The translations under genes and the position numbers were made by a program. DNA of 64,000 bases, from the NCBI RefSeq assembly GCF_003586445.1, contig NZ_CP030028.1:1192501-1256500 (forward strand), in the 5' to 3' direction. Positions 16,540-26,445 of this stretch are shown one piece after another; within the stretch, counting starts at the first letter, position 1; every line of letters starts with the position of its first letter. The notes under the pieces were generated by a model. The model did no database searches. It saw nothing but the letters and a program-made list of their open reading frames with translations, and was not told the origin of the DNA. Source of the stretch: Bacillus sp. Y1 (GTDB lineage Bacteria; Bacillota; Bacilli; Bacillales; Cytobacillaceae).

Positions 16540-16566
16540 AAAGCTTGGAGGTTATCTCCGAGCTTT
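16540..16566 (-). terminator. Terminator of yhaA
   Basis: AAAGCTTGGAG / CTCCGAGCTTT, an 11-bp stem with one mismatch and a 5-nt loop, followed on the minus strand by TTTTCCTTTT. It overlaps the stop codon. Confidence 0.8.
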
Positions 16567-17734
16567 ATTTATAGTTAATGGCAGCTGAACCGAGCGTTTT
16601 AGCAGCTACGAGTAAGGCTTGTTCATCAATGTCGAATTTCGGGTGATGATGCGGGTAAGCTACCTCCACGCCAACAGGCTTCGCCCCAGTAAAGAAGAAA
16701 GTTCCTTTTACATGCTGTAGATAATAAGCGAAATCCTCTCCACCCATCTGCAGTTCTGCTTCTTCCACTACTTTGATCTCTTCCATATCATTTGCTAGTT
16801 GAACAAGATACTCAGTTTCTTCTTTATGATTAACAACAGCCGGATATCCTTTTACATACTCATAGGAATACGAGCAATCAGAGGCGATGCAAGTACCTTT
16901 CACAATGCGCTCGATTTCGTCAGCAATAAAATCTCGAAGGTCTTCGTTAAATGTACGGACGGTTCCGATTAATTTTGCTTTATCCGCAATTACGTTAAAG
17001 GCATTGTCTGCGACAAAGGATCCAACGGTTACAACAGCGGACTCTACTGGGCTGACACGTCTGCTTACGATTTGTTGTAAATTGGATACGAGTTGGGCAC
17101 CAACAACAATGGAATCCTTTGTTTTATGTGGCTGTGCTCCGTGTCCACCTTTGCCTTGGATGGTAATCACAAATCGATCTGCTGCTGCCATAATAGGACC
17201 TGTTCGGTATTGAATTTTCCCTGTAGGCTCGCTTGCCCATAAATGCGTACCAAAGATAACATCTACTCCTTCAAGGCAACCTGCTTCAATCATGGATGCC
17301 GCGCCTCCTGGAGCATACTCTTCTGCATGTTGATGAATCATAATATATGTACCGTGAAGTTCATCTTTTAATTCATGGAGTACTTTAGCTAGGATAAGTA
17401 AGGACGCAGTATGACCATCGTGCCCACAAGCATGCATAACTCCTGGAACAGTTGATTTGTATGGAACATCCTTTTCATCCTGAATAGGAAGTGCATCAAA
17501 GTCTGCACGTAAGGCAATTGTTTTTCCAGGATAGTTTCCTTGTATCTTGGCTACTACCCCATTGCCACCGACACCTCTTTGTACTTCCACACCGAGTTTT
17601 TCATAATAAGATGCGATAAAGTTAGCTGTGTTCACTTCCTGAAAAGAAAGCTCTGGATGCTGATGCAAGTATCTTCGAATCTCAACCATTTCAGGATAAT
17701 AATCTTCTAGCTTTGTAAACAGTGTCGTAAGCAA
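16565..17734 (-). CDS. yhaA: YhaA-like M20 amidohydrolase
   Basis: An M20-family metallo-amidohydrolase of about 389 residues related to amino-acid and hippurate deacylases. HQHPELSFQE, the metal-binding GVMHACGHDGHTA and the EEYAPGGAASMIEAG and MGGEDFAYY motifs are intact. Such enzymes cleave N-acyl groups from amino acids; the substrate is unknown. Location next to ecsC matches yhaA in B. subtilis. The longest frame begins at GTG 17746, but that overlaps the AGGAG site; TTG 17734 is better spaced, so the start is uncertain. Confidence 0.85.
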   Translation of the reverse strand: MLTTLFTKLEDYYPEMVEIRRYLHQHPELSFQEVNTANFIASYYEKLGVEVQRGVGGNGVVAKIQGNYPGKTIALRADFDALPIQDEKDVPYKSTVPGVMHACGHDGHTASLLILAKVLHELKDELHGTYIMIHQHAEEYAPGGAASMIEAGCLEGVDVIFGTHLWASEPTGKIQYRTGPIMAAADRFVITIQGKGGHGAQPHKTKDSIVVGAQLVSNLQQIVSRRVSPVESAVVTVGSFVADNAFNVIADKAKLIGTVRTFNEDLRDFIADEIERIVKGTCIASDCSYSYEYVKGYPAVVNHKEETEYLVQLANDMEEIKVVEEAELQMGGEDFAYYLQHVKGTFFFTGAKPVGVEVAYPHHHPKFDIDEQALLVAAKTLGSAAINYK

Positions 17735-17810
17735 ATTAATCCCCACTCCTTTTACTAATTTCAGATAATTATAACATCTTTTTCACTAAAAAATGGTTAT
17801 CTTTGATATG

Positions 17811-17845
17811 AAAAAACGAAAGACTACCTGAAAGGTAGTCTTTCG
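17811..17845 (-). terminator. Terminator of the lactonase-family gene
   Basis: CGAAAGACTACCT / AGGTAGTCTTTCG, a perfect 13-bp stem with a 3-nt loop; on the minus strand it runs into TTTTTTC. Confidence 0.92.
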
Positions 17846-17849
17846 TTCG

Positions 17850-18905
17850 TTAAATAGTTAAAAACTTCACGCAAACGGCATAAGGAACGGTAATGTCAGA
17901 TTGAAGCAGACTAAGTTTACCTGTTTCTTTGTCTCTAGCAAAAAGGACAAGGTTGCCTGACTCTTGATTAGATGCAACAATATACGATTCTGTAGGGTCT
18001 AGTGCAAAGTCACGAGGCCAATCACCTTCTGTTGGTGTATGTTCTAAAAATGAAAGGGAACCATTTTCGTCTGCAACAAAGCTTGCAATACTATTATGTC
18101 CGCGATTTCCAGCGTACACAAAACGTCCATCGGAGCTGATGTGAATCGCGCTTCCTTGATTGTTTTCGGTAAAATCTGAAGGAAGTGTTGAAATCGCTTG
18201 AATTTGATTGAAGCTACCGTTAGTTGAATCGTATTGAAGAACGAGTACTTCACCACTAAATTCTGTCATCACATAAGCGAGTGGTTTTGTTGGATGGAAC
18301 ACAATATGTCTTGGGCCGCTTCCAGGTTTCACAGAAAGTTCATAAACTAGGGATAATTGATCTTCTTTCAGTTCATATGTAAAGATTTTATCAATTCCAA
18401 GTTCAACTGCCACCACGTATTTTCCATCAGGAGTTAGGCCAGAGTAGTGAGTATGAGCTTTCTCCTGTCTAGGATCTGGGCCGCTTCCTGTATGGGCAAC
18501 GCTTGAGGAAGCCGGTTGAATTTCACCCGTTTTTGGGTTTACCTTATGCACTTCAACTGTTCCTTTATGGTAATTTGCGGTAAACAATGCGGTATTGCTA
18601 GGGTTTATCTCTAAGTGACAAGGAGGAGAACCAGCAGACCCTCGATCATTAATTTTTTGAAGCTTACCTGTACCTTCTTCAATAGAAAATGATGTTACCC
18701 CACCAAGATCACCGTTTTTTGAAACGGAATACAGAAATTTGTTATCACCTGTAATAGAAACATAGGTAGGATTTTCTACTTTACCAGCAAGTTCAACCTC
18801 TTCTATTTTTCCAGCTTTTGTGTCTAAAACAAAGCGATAAATCCCTTCACTATCACCTTTTGTGTACGTACCTACATATCCAATTACTTTATCAGCGCTA
18901 CTCAA
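17850..18905 (-). CDS. Lactonase-family seven-bladed beta-propeller protein
   Basis: A 351-residue cytoplasmic protein of the 6-phosphogluconolactonase (Pgl/YkgB-type) beta-propeller family. Family marks include YVGTYTKGDSEGIY at the start, GSPPCHLEINP, DPRQEKAHTHY, GPRHIVFHP, GSAIHISSDGRFVYAGNRGH and GDWPRDFALDP. E. coli Pgl hydrolyses 6-phosphogluconolactone in the pentose phosphate pathway; other members act on carboxy-muconolactones, so the substrate here is open. The start is TTG with GGAGGG six bases upstream. It is divergent from licR. Confidence 0.85.
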   Translation of the reverse strand: MSSADKVIGYVGTYTKGDSEGIYRFVLDTKAGKIEEVELAGKVENPTYVSITGDNKFLYSVSKNGDLGGVTSFSIEEGTGKLQKINDRGSAGSPPCHLEINPSNTALFTANYHKGTVEVHKVNPKTGEIQPASSSVAHTGSGPDPRQEKAHTHYSGLTPDGKYVVAVELGIDKIFTYELKEDQLSLVYELSVKPGSGPRHIVFHPTKPLAYVMTEFSGEVLVLQYDSTNGSFNQIQAISTLPSDFTENNQGSAIHISSDGRFVYAGNRGHNSIASFVADENGSLSFLEHTPTEGDWPRDFALDPTESYIVASNQESGNLVLFARDKETGKLSLLQSDITVPYAVCVKFLTI

Positions 18906-18994
18906 GGCATTCCCTCCAATAAATTAATATACAATGTTATCCTATTCTTACAGTCATTGAAAATCAAGAAGGAAGTCTTATTTTAATTATCAAC

Positions 18995-19023
18995 TTGACA
19001 AGAAATAGAGAGAAATGTTAACT
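18995..19023 (+). promoter_or_regulatory. Candidate sigma-A promoter of licR
   Basis: TTGACA at 18995-19000, 17-bp spacer, then TTAACT as a weak -10. A perfect -35 with a poor -10 would fit an activated or weak promoter. Confidence 0.45.
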
Positions 19024-19095
19024 TTTCAGAAAAGTCCGTAGAACGAATTAAAGCATATTTTAGAAAGAAATAGATTTTAGGGGAGTAGGTTCGAA

Positions 19096-21021
19096 ATGAT
19101 TATTTCTCGTCTCACGATGATACTCGGAGAACTAATGGGAGCGAAGGTGCCTATTACGAGCGAGTATTTAGCAAGCGTTATTAAAGTAACATCAAGAACC
19201 ATTCGTAATGATATGAAAGACCTTCAGGCAATCCTTGAAAAGAACGGTGCAGATATTAAGTCAGTACGAGGAACAGGATACGAACTAGTTGTAAATAATA
19301 ACCAACAGTTTATCACCTTTATAAATGAAGTGTTTCAAGATACGGCTGAAACGAGCGTTGGAAGGCCCGACTCACCTGAAGAACGGATACGGTATATTAT
19401 TACAAGGCTACTTCTAACCAATAAATTTGTAAAGCTTGACCATTTAGCTGATGAAATATTTGTTAGTCGCTCAACGATCTTAAATGACGTAAAGGATATT
19501 AAGAAAATCCTCTCACGGTATGGATTAAGTTTAGAAAAGAAACCTAATTATGGTTTAAGGATTAAAGGTGATGAAGTCAAGGTCCGCTTTTGTATGTCGG
19601 ATTATATTTTTAATAAAAAAAGGGACGAACTTGATATTGTTAATGAACAACTGAATATCCTAACCAAGGAAGAAATTCTAGTGATTCGAAACGTCATATT
19701 AGCGCTTATTAGGGAACATCATATTACCCTTTCTGATGTGGGCTTAAATAATTTGATAATCCATGTAGCAATAGCTTGTAAGCGTATCCGTGAAGGAAAT
19801 CATGTATTATTGTATTCAGATGAACTAAATGAAATCATTGGACAAAAAGAATTTTCTGTTGCAGAAAAAATTGTGAAAAATCTAAGTGAAACCCTTATGG
19901 TTGATTTTCCAGAAAATGAGGTCGCTTATATAGCCATTCATCTTTTAGGTACGAAAATGATTGAAAAATCACCTGGTGAGCAAGTGGAGAAAGTAATTGA
20001 TAATAAAATTGCTCAGTTAGTATCTGACATCCTTGCAAAAATCGATGAAAAGCTGTCATTAGGAATTAGCGAAGATAAGGAACTCTTAGAACAAATGTGT
20101 CTACATATTAAACCAGCAATCAATCGTTACCGTTATGGAATGAACTTGAGAAATCCAATGATTGATGAAATCAAGGCTAATTATCCAGTAGCGTTTCAAG
20201 CAGGGCTTATTGCTGGTAAAGAGATGAAAAAACAACTAAGCATAGATATTGACGAGAATGAAATTGGATACCTTGCCCTCCATATAGGAGTAGCCATGGA
20301 GCGGAAGCAAATCCACCATGGTCCGAAAAGATGCTTAATTGTTTGTGCATCAGGAGTAGGTAGTGCGAGATTGCTTTACTATAAGCTTCAGTCAACCTTT
20401 GGACCAAAGCTTGATATTGTCGATACTACAGAATTTTATAAGCTTCAGCAGATGGATCTACATGATATTGATTTCATTATTAGTACAGTACCTATTCAGC
20501 AAAAAATGTCCATTCCTGTCATCCATGTGAACACATTTTTAGGTGATCAAGATTTAAAAAAAATTAGGTCCGCCGTGTCAGAGCAAACGACATCTCTTGA
20601 GTATACGAGGGAAGAACTAGTTTTCTTACAACAAGCACTTTTATCAAAAGAAGAAGTGTTATCTTATATGTTTTCGAATTTGAAAGAAATGGGTTTGATA
20701 GATGATGTTTTCATTGAATCAGTGAAGGAGAGAGAATCTCTGTCTTCCACATCCTTTGGGAATTTTGTTGCTATTCCACATCCATTAAATCCATTAACAG
20801 ACGAGACATTTTGGTCAATTTGTACCTTACAAAAGCCGATAGAGTGGGACGATAAACTTGTACAATTTGTTTGTTTACTTAGTGTTGAAAAGGATAGTAG
20901 CGGAGATTTACAAAGAATGTACGATATGCTCGGTAAAGTGATCGATGATCGTGAGTTAGTACAACAATTAATAAAATCAAAGTCCTATCATGAATTTAAA
21001 GACACCTTCTTAAAGGTTTAG
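19096..21021 (+). CDS. licR: LicR/ManR-type PTS-controlled transcriptional activator
   Basis: A 641-residue modular regulator. Two N-terminal helix-turn-helix regions (SRTIRNDMKDLQ; HLADEIFVSRSTILNDVKDI) are followed by two PTS regulation domains with conserved His (IAIHLLGTK; LALHIGVAMER), an EIIB-like domain with C417 (VCASGVGSA) and a C-terminal EIIA-like domain with H562 (IPHPLNPL). Such activators sense PTS phosphorylation through these residues and turn on the neighbouring sugar operon. The genes that follow encode a lactose/cellobiose-family PTS and a phospho-beta-glucosidase, so the inducer is probably an oligo-beta-glucoside. GGGGAG precedes the ATG. Confidence 0.88.
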   Translation: MIISRLTMILGELMGAKVPITSEYLASVIKVTSRTIRNDMKDLQAILEKNGADIKSVRGTGYELVVNNNQQFITFINEVFQDTAETSVGRPDSPEERIRYIITRLLLTNKFVKLDHLADEIFVSRSTILNDVKDIKKILSRYGLSLEKKPNYGLRIKGDEVKVRFCMSDYIFNKKRDELDIVNEQLNILTKEEILVIRNVILALIREHHITLSDVGLNNLIIHVAIACKRIREGNHVLLYSDELNEIIGQKEFSVAEKIVKNLSETLMVDFPENEVAYIAIHLLGTKMIEKSPGEQVEKVIDNKIAQLVSDILAKIDEKLSLGISEDKELLEQMCLHIKPAINRYRYGMNLRNPMIDEIKANYPVAFQAGLIAGKEMKKQLSIDIDENEIGYLALHIGVAMERKQIHHGPKRCLIVCASGVGSARLLYYKLQSTFGPKLDIVDTTEFYKLQQMDLHDIDFIISTVPIQQKMSIPVIHVNTFLGDQDLKKIRSAVSEQTTSLEYTREELVFLQQALLSKEEVLSYMFSNLKEMGLIDDVFIESVKERESLSSTSFGNFVAIPHPLNPLTDETFWSICTLQKPIEWDDKLVQFVCLLSVEKDSSGDLQRMYDMLGKVIDDRELVQQLIKSKSYHEFKDTFLKV

Positions 21022-21057
21022 AGGTTGGTGTCTTTTCTTTTAAAAGAGAAACCTGAT

Positions 21058-21071
21058 TGTAAGCGATTACT
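21058..21071 (+). promoter_or_regulatory. cre-like site before the first EIIB gene
   Basis: TGTAAGCGATTACT fits the catabolite-responsive element pattern WTGNAANCGNWNNCW at every fixed position. It lies 29 bp before the EIIB start, in the gap after licR, and suggests CcpA control. Confidence 0.6.
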
Positions 21072-21099
21072 TTTTAATGTTAGTAAAGGGGGATTTGTG

Positions 21100-21405
21100 A
21101 TGAATATTTTATTATGCTGTGCAGCTGGTATGTCAACAAGCTTACTAGTAAGAAAAATGAATCAAACTTCAATGGATCAGGGGGAAAACAATAAAATCTG
21201 GGCGGTACCCGGTGATGTTGTTTATAAACATATTAAAGACGCAGACGTTATCCTACTAGGTCCACAAGTTCGTCATTTACTTCCTGAACTTAAAAAGCTT
21301 GGAGAAGAAAAAGGAATTCCAGTGGATGTGATCAACACTGTTCATTATGGAACTTGTAATGGTGTTGAAGTTTTAAAATATGCAAAACTATTAAAAAATA
21401 AATAA
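21100..21405 (+). CDS. PTS lactose/cellobiose EIIB, copy 1
   Basis: A 101-residue EIIB of the lactose/chitobiose family: [17 protein letters not shown] with the phosphorylated cysteine C7 before AAGMST, then [12 protein letters not shown] and HYGTCNG. EIIB passes phosphate from EIIA to the incoming sugar on EIIC. It follows licR, has its own terminator and is about 60 percent identical by eye to the second EIIB at 21655. The frame is open upstream, but GGGGG before ATG 21100 selects this start. Confidence 0.9.
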   Translation: MNILLCCAAGMSTSLLVRKMNQTSMDQGENNKIWAVPGDVVYKHIKDADVILLGPQVRHLLPELKKLGEEKGIPVDVINTVHYGTCNGVEVLKYAKLLKNK

Positions 21406-21409
21406 AGCA

Positions 21410-21444
21410 AAAAACAGGGTGATATAATATGCTCCCTGTTTTTT
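21410..21444 (+). terminator. Terminator after EIIB copy 1
   Basis: AAAAACAGGG / CCCTGTTTTT, a 10-bp stem with a 14-nt loop and more T after it. It separates licR-EIIB1 from the rest of the locus. Confidence 0.85.
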
Positions 21445-21496
21445 TGTGTGAAAAATGAATTCAATAGTCATTTCCTTTGAGAAACGGAAAAATGAT

Positions 21497-21583
21497 AGAT
21501 GTAAGTGAAAGCGTTTTACATCTACAATAAAGACATCAAGAAGAGACAACAAGGCAAAACAATAAAAAGTAAGACTTCTTGAT
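21497..21583 (+). promoter_or_regulatory. Two inverted repeats upstream of the main PTS operon
   Basis: AGATGTAA (21497-21504) and TTACATCT (21516-21523) form a perfect palindrome around GTGAAAGCGTT, which also resembles a cre half-site. Downstream, ATCAAGAAG (21535-21543) pairs with CTTCTTGAT (21575-21583) across 31 nt. The first is a candidate LicR or CcpA operator, the second a leader hairpin or second operator. Both lie in the 246-bp gap before the operon. Confidence 0.5.
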
Positions 21584-21654
21584 ATCAGTCAATCATTCAC
21601 TTAATCGCTCTCAATGCTTAAGAGTGTAACTTAAAATATTAGGAGGAATTAATG

Positions 21655-21957
21655 ATGAACATCTTATTATGTTGTGCGGCAGGTATGTCTACAAGTTTAC
21701 TAGTAACAAAAATGGAAGCGGCTGCAAAGGAACAAGGACTTGAGTCAAAAATTTGGGCAGTAAGTTCAGACCAAGTAAAAGCGAATATCGATCAAGCAGA
21801 TGTATTGCTTCTTGGACCACAAGTACGTTACCTATTACCTCAAATGCAACAACTTGGAAAAGAAAAGAATATCCCGGTTGATTCTATCAACCCAATTCAC
21901 TACGGAATGTGTAATGGGGCAGAAGTGTTAAAAACAGCTGTAGCACTAAAAAACTAA
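21655..21957 (+). CDS. licB: PTS lactose/cellobiose EIIB, copy 2 (LicB-like)
   Basis: A 100-residue [24 protein letters not shown]..., with the active cysteine C7 and the same GPQVRYLLP and HYGMCNG features as copy 1. AGGAGG is eight bases upstream of this ATG; another ATG at 21652 is possible. It is the first gene of the EIIB-EIIC-EIIA-GH1-HPr-HAD run, so it is probably the main transport EIIB. Which specific beta-glucoside is carried cannot be read from the sequence. Confidence 0.9.
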   Translation: MNILLCCAAGMSTSLLVTKMEAAAKEQGLESKIWAVSSDQVKANIDQADVLLLGPQVRYLLPQMQQLGKEKNIPVDSINPIHYGMCNGAEVLKTAVALKN

Positions 21958-21990
21958 ATATCTCTTTAAAAGAGAAGGGAATGAAACGTG

Positions 21991-23322
21991 ATGAATAAGT
22001 TTTTAGGTTTCCTTGAATCAAAGTTTATGCCTTTTGCTGGTAAATTAGCCGCACAAAGACATTTAGGTGCTTTAAAAGATGGAATTATCCTAGCGATGCC
22101 AATGATTATTATCGGTTCTGTATTCCTAATTTTAGGTTTCCTACCGATTCCTGGTTACGCCGATTTCATGGCAAGTGTGTTCGGAGATCAATGGTTAGCA
22201 AAATTAATGTATCCAACAGATGCAACGTTTAACATGATGGGTCTAATCGCTGCATTCGGTATTGCATATCGTCTAGCTGAGAGGTATGGCATTGACGCCA
22301 TTACAGCTGGGGTAATCTCACTGTGTGCGTTCTTACTTGCTACACCATTCAATGTGCCGTTTACTCCAGATGGAGCAACAGAAGCGATCGCAGTTGGAGG
22401 AGCAATTCCAGTTGCATTTATGGGAAGTAAAGGACTTTTCGTAGCGATCCTAATCGGTTTATTCTCAACAGAAGTGTATAACTTCATTCTTAAGAAAAAT
22501 ATTGTTATTAAAATGCCAGATAGCGTTCCACCGGCAGTAAGTAAATCGTTTGTTGCACTTGTTCCTGGTTTTATTGTTATCACTATTATCTTCTTAATTC
22601 GTTTAGTAATTGAGTACTTTGGAATTAGCAGTATTCATGACGTGGTTCAATTAGTACTTGGTAAGCCACTTGGATTATTAGGCGGAAGCTTAATCGGTTC
22701 GATTGTTGCCTACATGCTTATTATGATGCTTTGGTCAGCAGGTCTTCACGGAACAAACATCGTTGCAGGTGTACTAAGCCCAGTTTGGTTAATGGCAACA
22801 GAAGAAAACCAAATTGCGTTCCGTGCAGGTGAAGAATTACCAAATATCTTTACATCTCAATTCTTTGAAGTATTCGTCAACATCGGTGGTACTGGTGCTA
22901 CATTTGGTCTAGCTATGCTTATGCTTTTCTGGGCAAAGAGCCAACAAATGAAGGCGCTTGGTAAATTATCGGCTGGTCCTGGAACATTCATGATCAACGA
23001 ACCAATCATTTTTGGTACACCAATCGTAATGAACCCATTACTAATCGTACCATTCTTCTTAACACCGATCGTTCTAATCATTGTAACGTACTACTCAATG
23101 AAGTTAGGTTTAGTTGCGAAGCCAGCAGGTATCGCGATTCCTTGGACAACGCCGCCAATTATCGGTGGATACCTAGCAACTGGAGGTAAAATTTCAGGTG
23201 CGGTTATGCAGGCTGTCAACGTCGTTATCGCTCTAGCTATTTACTTCCCGTTCTTCAGAATGTGGGATAAGATGAAGCAACAAGAAGAGGGCGGAGTAAA
23301 TAATTCATCAAAAGTGAGTTAA
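21991..23322 (+). CDS. licC: PTS cellobiose/oligo-beta-glucoside EIIC permease
   Basis: A 443-residue EIIC of the lactose/cellobiose family with about ten membrane segments. It starts MNKFLGFLESKFMPFAGKLA, then AQRHLGALKDGIILAMPMII, and carries the substrate-loop motifs GLHGTNIV, GPGTFMINEPIIFGTPIVMNP and AIPWTTPPIIGGYLATGG. The domain translocates the sugar, phosphorylated by EIIB. GTG 21988 is also in frame; ATG 21991 with AAGGGA upstream is preferred. A strong hairpin lies between it and the EIIA gene. Confidence 0.93.
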   Translation: MNKFLGFLESKFMPFAGKLAAQRHLGALKDGIILAMPMIIIGSVFLILGFLPIPGYADFMASVFGDQWLAKLMYPTDATFNMMGLIAAFGIAYRLAERYGIDAITAGVISLCAFLLATPFNVPFTPDGATEAIAVGGAIPVAFMGSKGLFVAILIGLFSTEVYNFILKKNIVIKMPDSVPPAVSKSFVALVPGFIVITIIFLIRLVIEYFGISSIHDVVQLVLGKPLGLLGGSLIGSIVAYMLIMMLWSAGLHGTNIVAGVLSPVWLMATEENQIAFRAGEELPNIFTSQFFEVFVNIGGTGATFGLAMLMLFWAKSQQMKALGKLSAGPGTFMINEPIIFGTPIVMNPLLIVPFFLTPIVLIIVTYYSMKLGLVAKPAGIAIPWTTPPIIGGYLATGGKISGAVMQAVNVVIALAIYFPFFRMWDKMKQQEEGGVNNSSKVS

Positions 23323-23347
23323 TTAAGCGTTAAAAAATAGCAGAAGG

Positions 23348-23379
23348 ATTCTCACATGAGTTTATGTGAGAATGCTTTT
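23348..23379 (+). terminator. Intra-operon terminator between EIIC and EIIA
   Basis: ATTCTCACAT / ATGTGAGAAT (10-bp perfect stem, 6-nt loop) followed by GCTTTTT. It should reduce, or allow control of, expression of the genes downstream. Confidence 0.8.
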
Positions 23380-23397
23380 TATACGGAGGGACTTACA

Positions 23398-23724
23398 ATG
23401 GCAACAATGGAAGAAACAGTATTTCAGATTATTTTACATGGTGGAAATGGAAAAAGCTCTTCAATGGAAGCGATCGCAGCAGCGAAACGAGGAGATTTCA
23501 CAGAAGCACGTGCAAAACTACAGGAAGCCGCAGATGCATTAAACGAAGCACACCATGTTCAAACTTCATTGATTCAAGGAGAAATTAGAGGAGAAAAGGT
23601 AGAAATTTCTCTATTAATGGTTCATGCTCAAGATCACTTAATGAATGCAATCACACTAAAAGATTTAGCAACTGAATTTGTGGATCTGTACGAAACGATT
23701 AAGTTAGAGAAAGTTTCTAGCTAA
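23398..23724 (+). CDS. licA: PTS lactose/cellobiose EIIA
   Basis: A 108-residue three-helix EIIA. The motif LLMVHAQDHLMNA contains the conserved His that accepts phosphate from HPr, and SSMEAIAAAKRGDF is the typical early helix. It feeds phosphate to the EIIB proteins encoded just upstream. The frame opens earlier (23356), but that part overlaps the preceding hairpin, and GGAGGG seven bases before ATG 23398 fixes the start. Confidence 0.92.
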   Translation: MATMEETVFQIILHGGNGKSSSMEAIAAAKRGDFTEARAKLQEAADALNEAHHVQTSLIQGEIRGEKVEISLLMVHAQDHLMNAITLKDLATEFVDLYETIKLEKVSS

Positions 23725-23787
23725 CAATTTGTTTCAGTAATTTCTGAGGAAAGAAAGCATAATAACAAAGAATTGGTTCTGGTGTGA

Positions 23788-25284
<1,497 letters not shown>

Positions 25285-25305
25285 GCATATTAGGAGGTTT
25301 TAATG

Positions 25306-25572
25306 ATGGCAAAGAAAACTTTTACAGTAATTGATGAAACAGGTATTCATGCAAGACCAGCCACACTTCTTGTAAGCACGGCAAGTAAATTCAACTCAGA
25401 TGTGAAACTAGCTTACAAGGAAAAGGAAGTTAACCTCAAGTCCATTATGGGTGTAATGTCTTTAGGTATTCCTAAAGGTGCATCAATTACAATTACAACT
25501 GAGGGTGCAGATGAAGAGGAAGCGTTAAAAGGTCTTACTGATGTATTAGCTAAAGAAGGACTTGCAGAATAA
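25306..25572 (+). CDS. HPr phosphocarrier inside the PTS operon
   Basis: An 88-residue HPr. Counting from ATG 25306 places the catalytic His at residue 15 (GIHARPA) and the HPr-kinase target Ser at residue 46 (LKSIMG), the standard numbering. AGGAGG is eight bases upstream, so this start is favoured over ATG 25303. Unlike Crh, it keeps His15, so it should work as a phosphoryl donor and as a CcpA co-repressor. No ptsI is next to it, so it is either an operon-specific second HPr or a relocated ptsH. Confidence 0.92.
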   Translation: MAKKTFTVIDETGIHARPATLLVSTASKFNSDVKLAYKEKEVNLKSIMGVMSLGIPKGASITITTEGADEEEALKGLTDVLAKEGLAE

Positions 25573-25580
25573 AATCAAGT

Positions 25581-25608
25581 AGCCCCATTCAATTTTTGGA
25601 TGGGGTTT
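25581..25608 (+). terminator. Weak terminator after the HPr gene
   Basis: AGCCCCAT / ATGGGGTT (one wobble pair) with a loop rich in T, followed by TCT. Partial termination before the HAD gene is likely. Confidence 0.5.
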
Positions 25609-25628
25609 CTAATTGGGGGAGAAGTTAC

Positions 25629-26408
25629 ATGTCCAAAAAATTGGTCTTTTTTGATATTGATGGAACATTATATAATGAAGAAAAAAAATTACCACAATCG
25701 GCAAAGGAATCTATTCAGCAGTTAAAGGATCAAGGTCATGAGGTAGCAATTGCGACAGGGAGATCTCCTTTTAATATAACCGAGATTCGAAAAGAGTTAG
25801 AAATAGATAATTATGTAAGCTTTAATGGTCAGTATGTCGTATTAAATGGACAAGTGATATACAAAAATCCAATCAACACCTCAGCTTTAGAAGAGCTTAC
25901 AAATTTTTCAACTAAAAATAAACACCCGATCGTGTATTTAGATCACGAAGATATGAAAGGAAATGTAGAATCACATACGATGTTAGAAGAGGCTGTTGGT
26001 TCTTTAAGTGTAAGTGGAAAGGTTGGATATGATCCTATATATCATCAAGATCGAGAAATATATCAATCCTTTTTAATATATAGAGATGAAGATCAAGTGG
26101 ATTATAAATCAGCATTTCCTCAATTAGATTTTATCCGCTGGCACCAATATGCGGTGGATGTGTTACCTGCTGGAGGATCAAAAGCGGTAGGAATTCAAGC
26201 GGCTATGAATCATTTTGGCATTGCACCTGAGCATGTGTATGCTTTTGGAGATGGATTAAATGATATTGAGATGCTTACCTTTGTTAAGAATAGTGTAGCT
26301 ATGGGAAATGCACATGAAAAGGCGAAGAGTGCTGCTAAATACGTAACCAAGCATGTGGACGAAGATGGGATTGCATACGGTTTAGAATTGGTCGGGCTGT
26401 TGAAGTAA
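25629..26408 (+). CDS. Cof-type HAD phosphatase
   Basis: A 259-residue HAD hydrolase of the Cof/YidA group: motif I FFDIDGTLYN, motif II IATGR, the lysine of motif III (GGSKAVGI) and motif IV FGDGLNDIEML. These enzymes dephosphorylate small phosphorylated metabolites such as sugar phosphates, which suits its place at the end of a PTS operon; the substrate is unknown. GGGGAG is seven bases before ATG 25629. A strong bidirectional terminator follows. Confidence 0.88.
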   Translation: MSKKLVFFDIDGTLYNEEKKLPQSAKESIQQLKDQGHEVAIATGRSPFNITEIRKELEIDNYVSFNGQYVVLNGQVIYKNPINTSALEELTNFSTKNKHPIVYLDHEDMKGNVESHTMLEEAVGSLSVSGKVGYDPIYHQDREIYQSFLIYRDEDQVDYKSAFPQLDFIRWHQYAVDVLPAGGSKAVGIQAAMNHFGIAPEHVYAFGDGLNDIEMLTFVKNSVAMGNAHEKAKSAAKYVTKHVDEDGIAYGLELVGLLK

Positions 26409-26409
26409 A

Positions 26410-26444
26410 AAACCATCGTCAGAAAGAATCTGACGATGGTTTTT
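26410..26444. terminator. Bidirectional terminator, PTS operon and transporter gene
   Basis: AAAACCATCGTCAGA / TCTGACGATGGTTTT, a perfect 15-bp stem with a 5-nt loop and A/T runs either side. Confidence 0.95.
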
Positions 26445-26445
26445 T

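Noticed and set aside
21506..21520. Perfect cre at TGAAAGCGTTTTACA
   Set aside because: It looks like a cre, but the right half is shifted by one base relative to the 14-bp consensus, so it is listed only as part of a palindrome.
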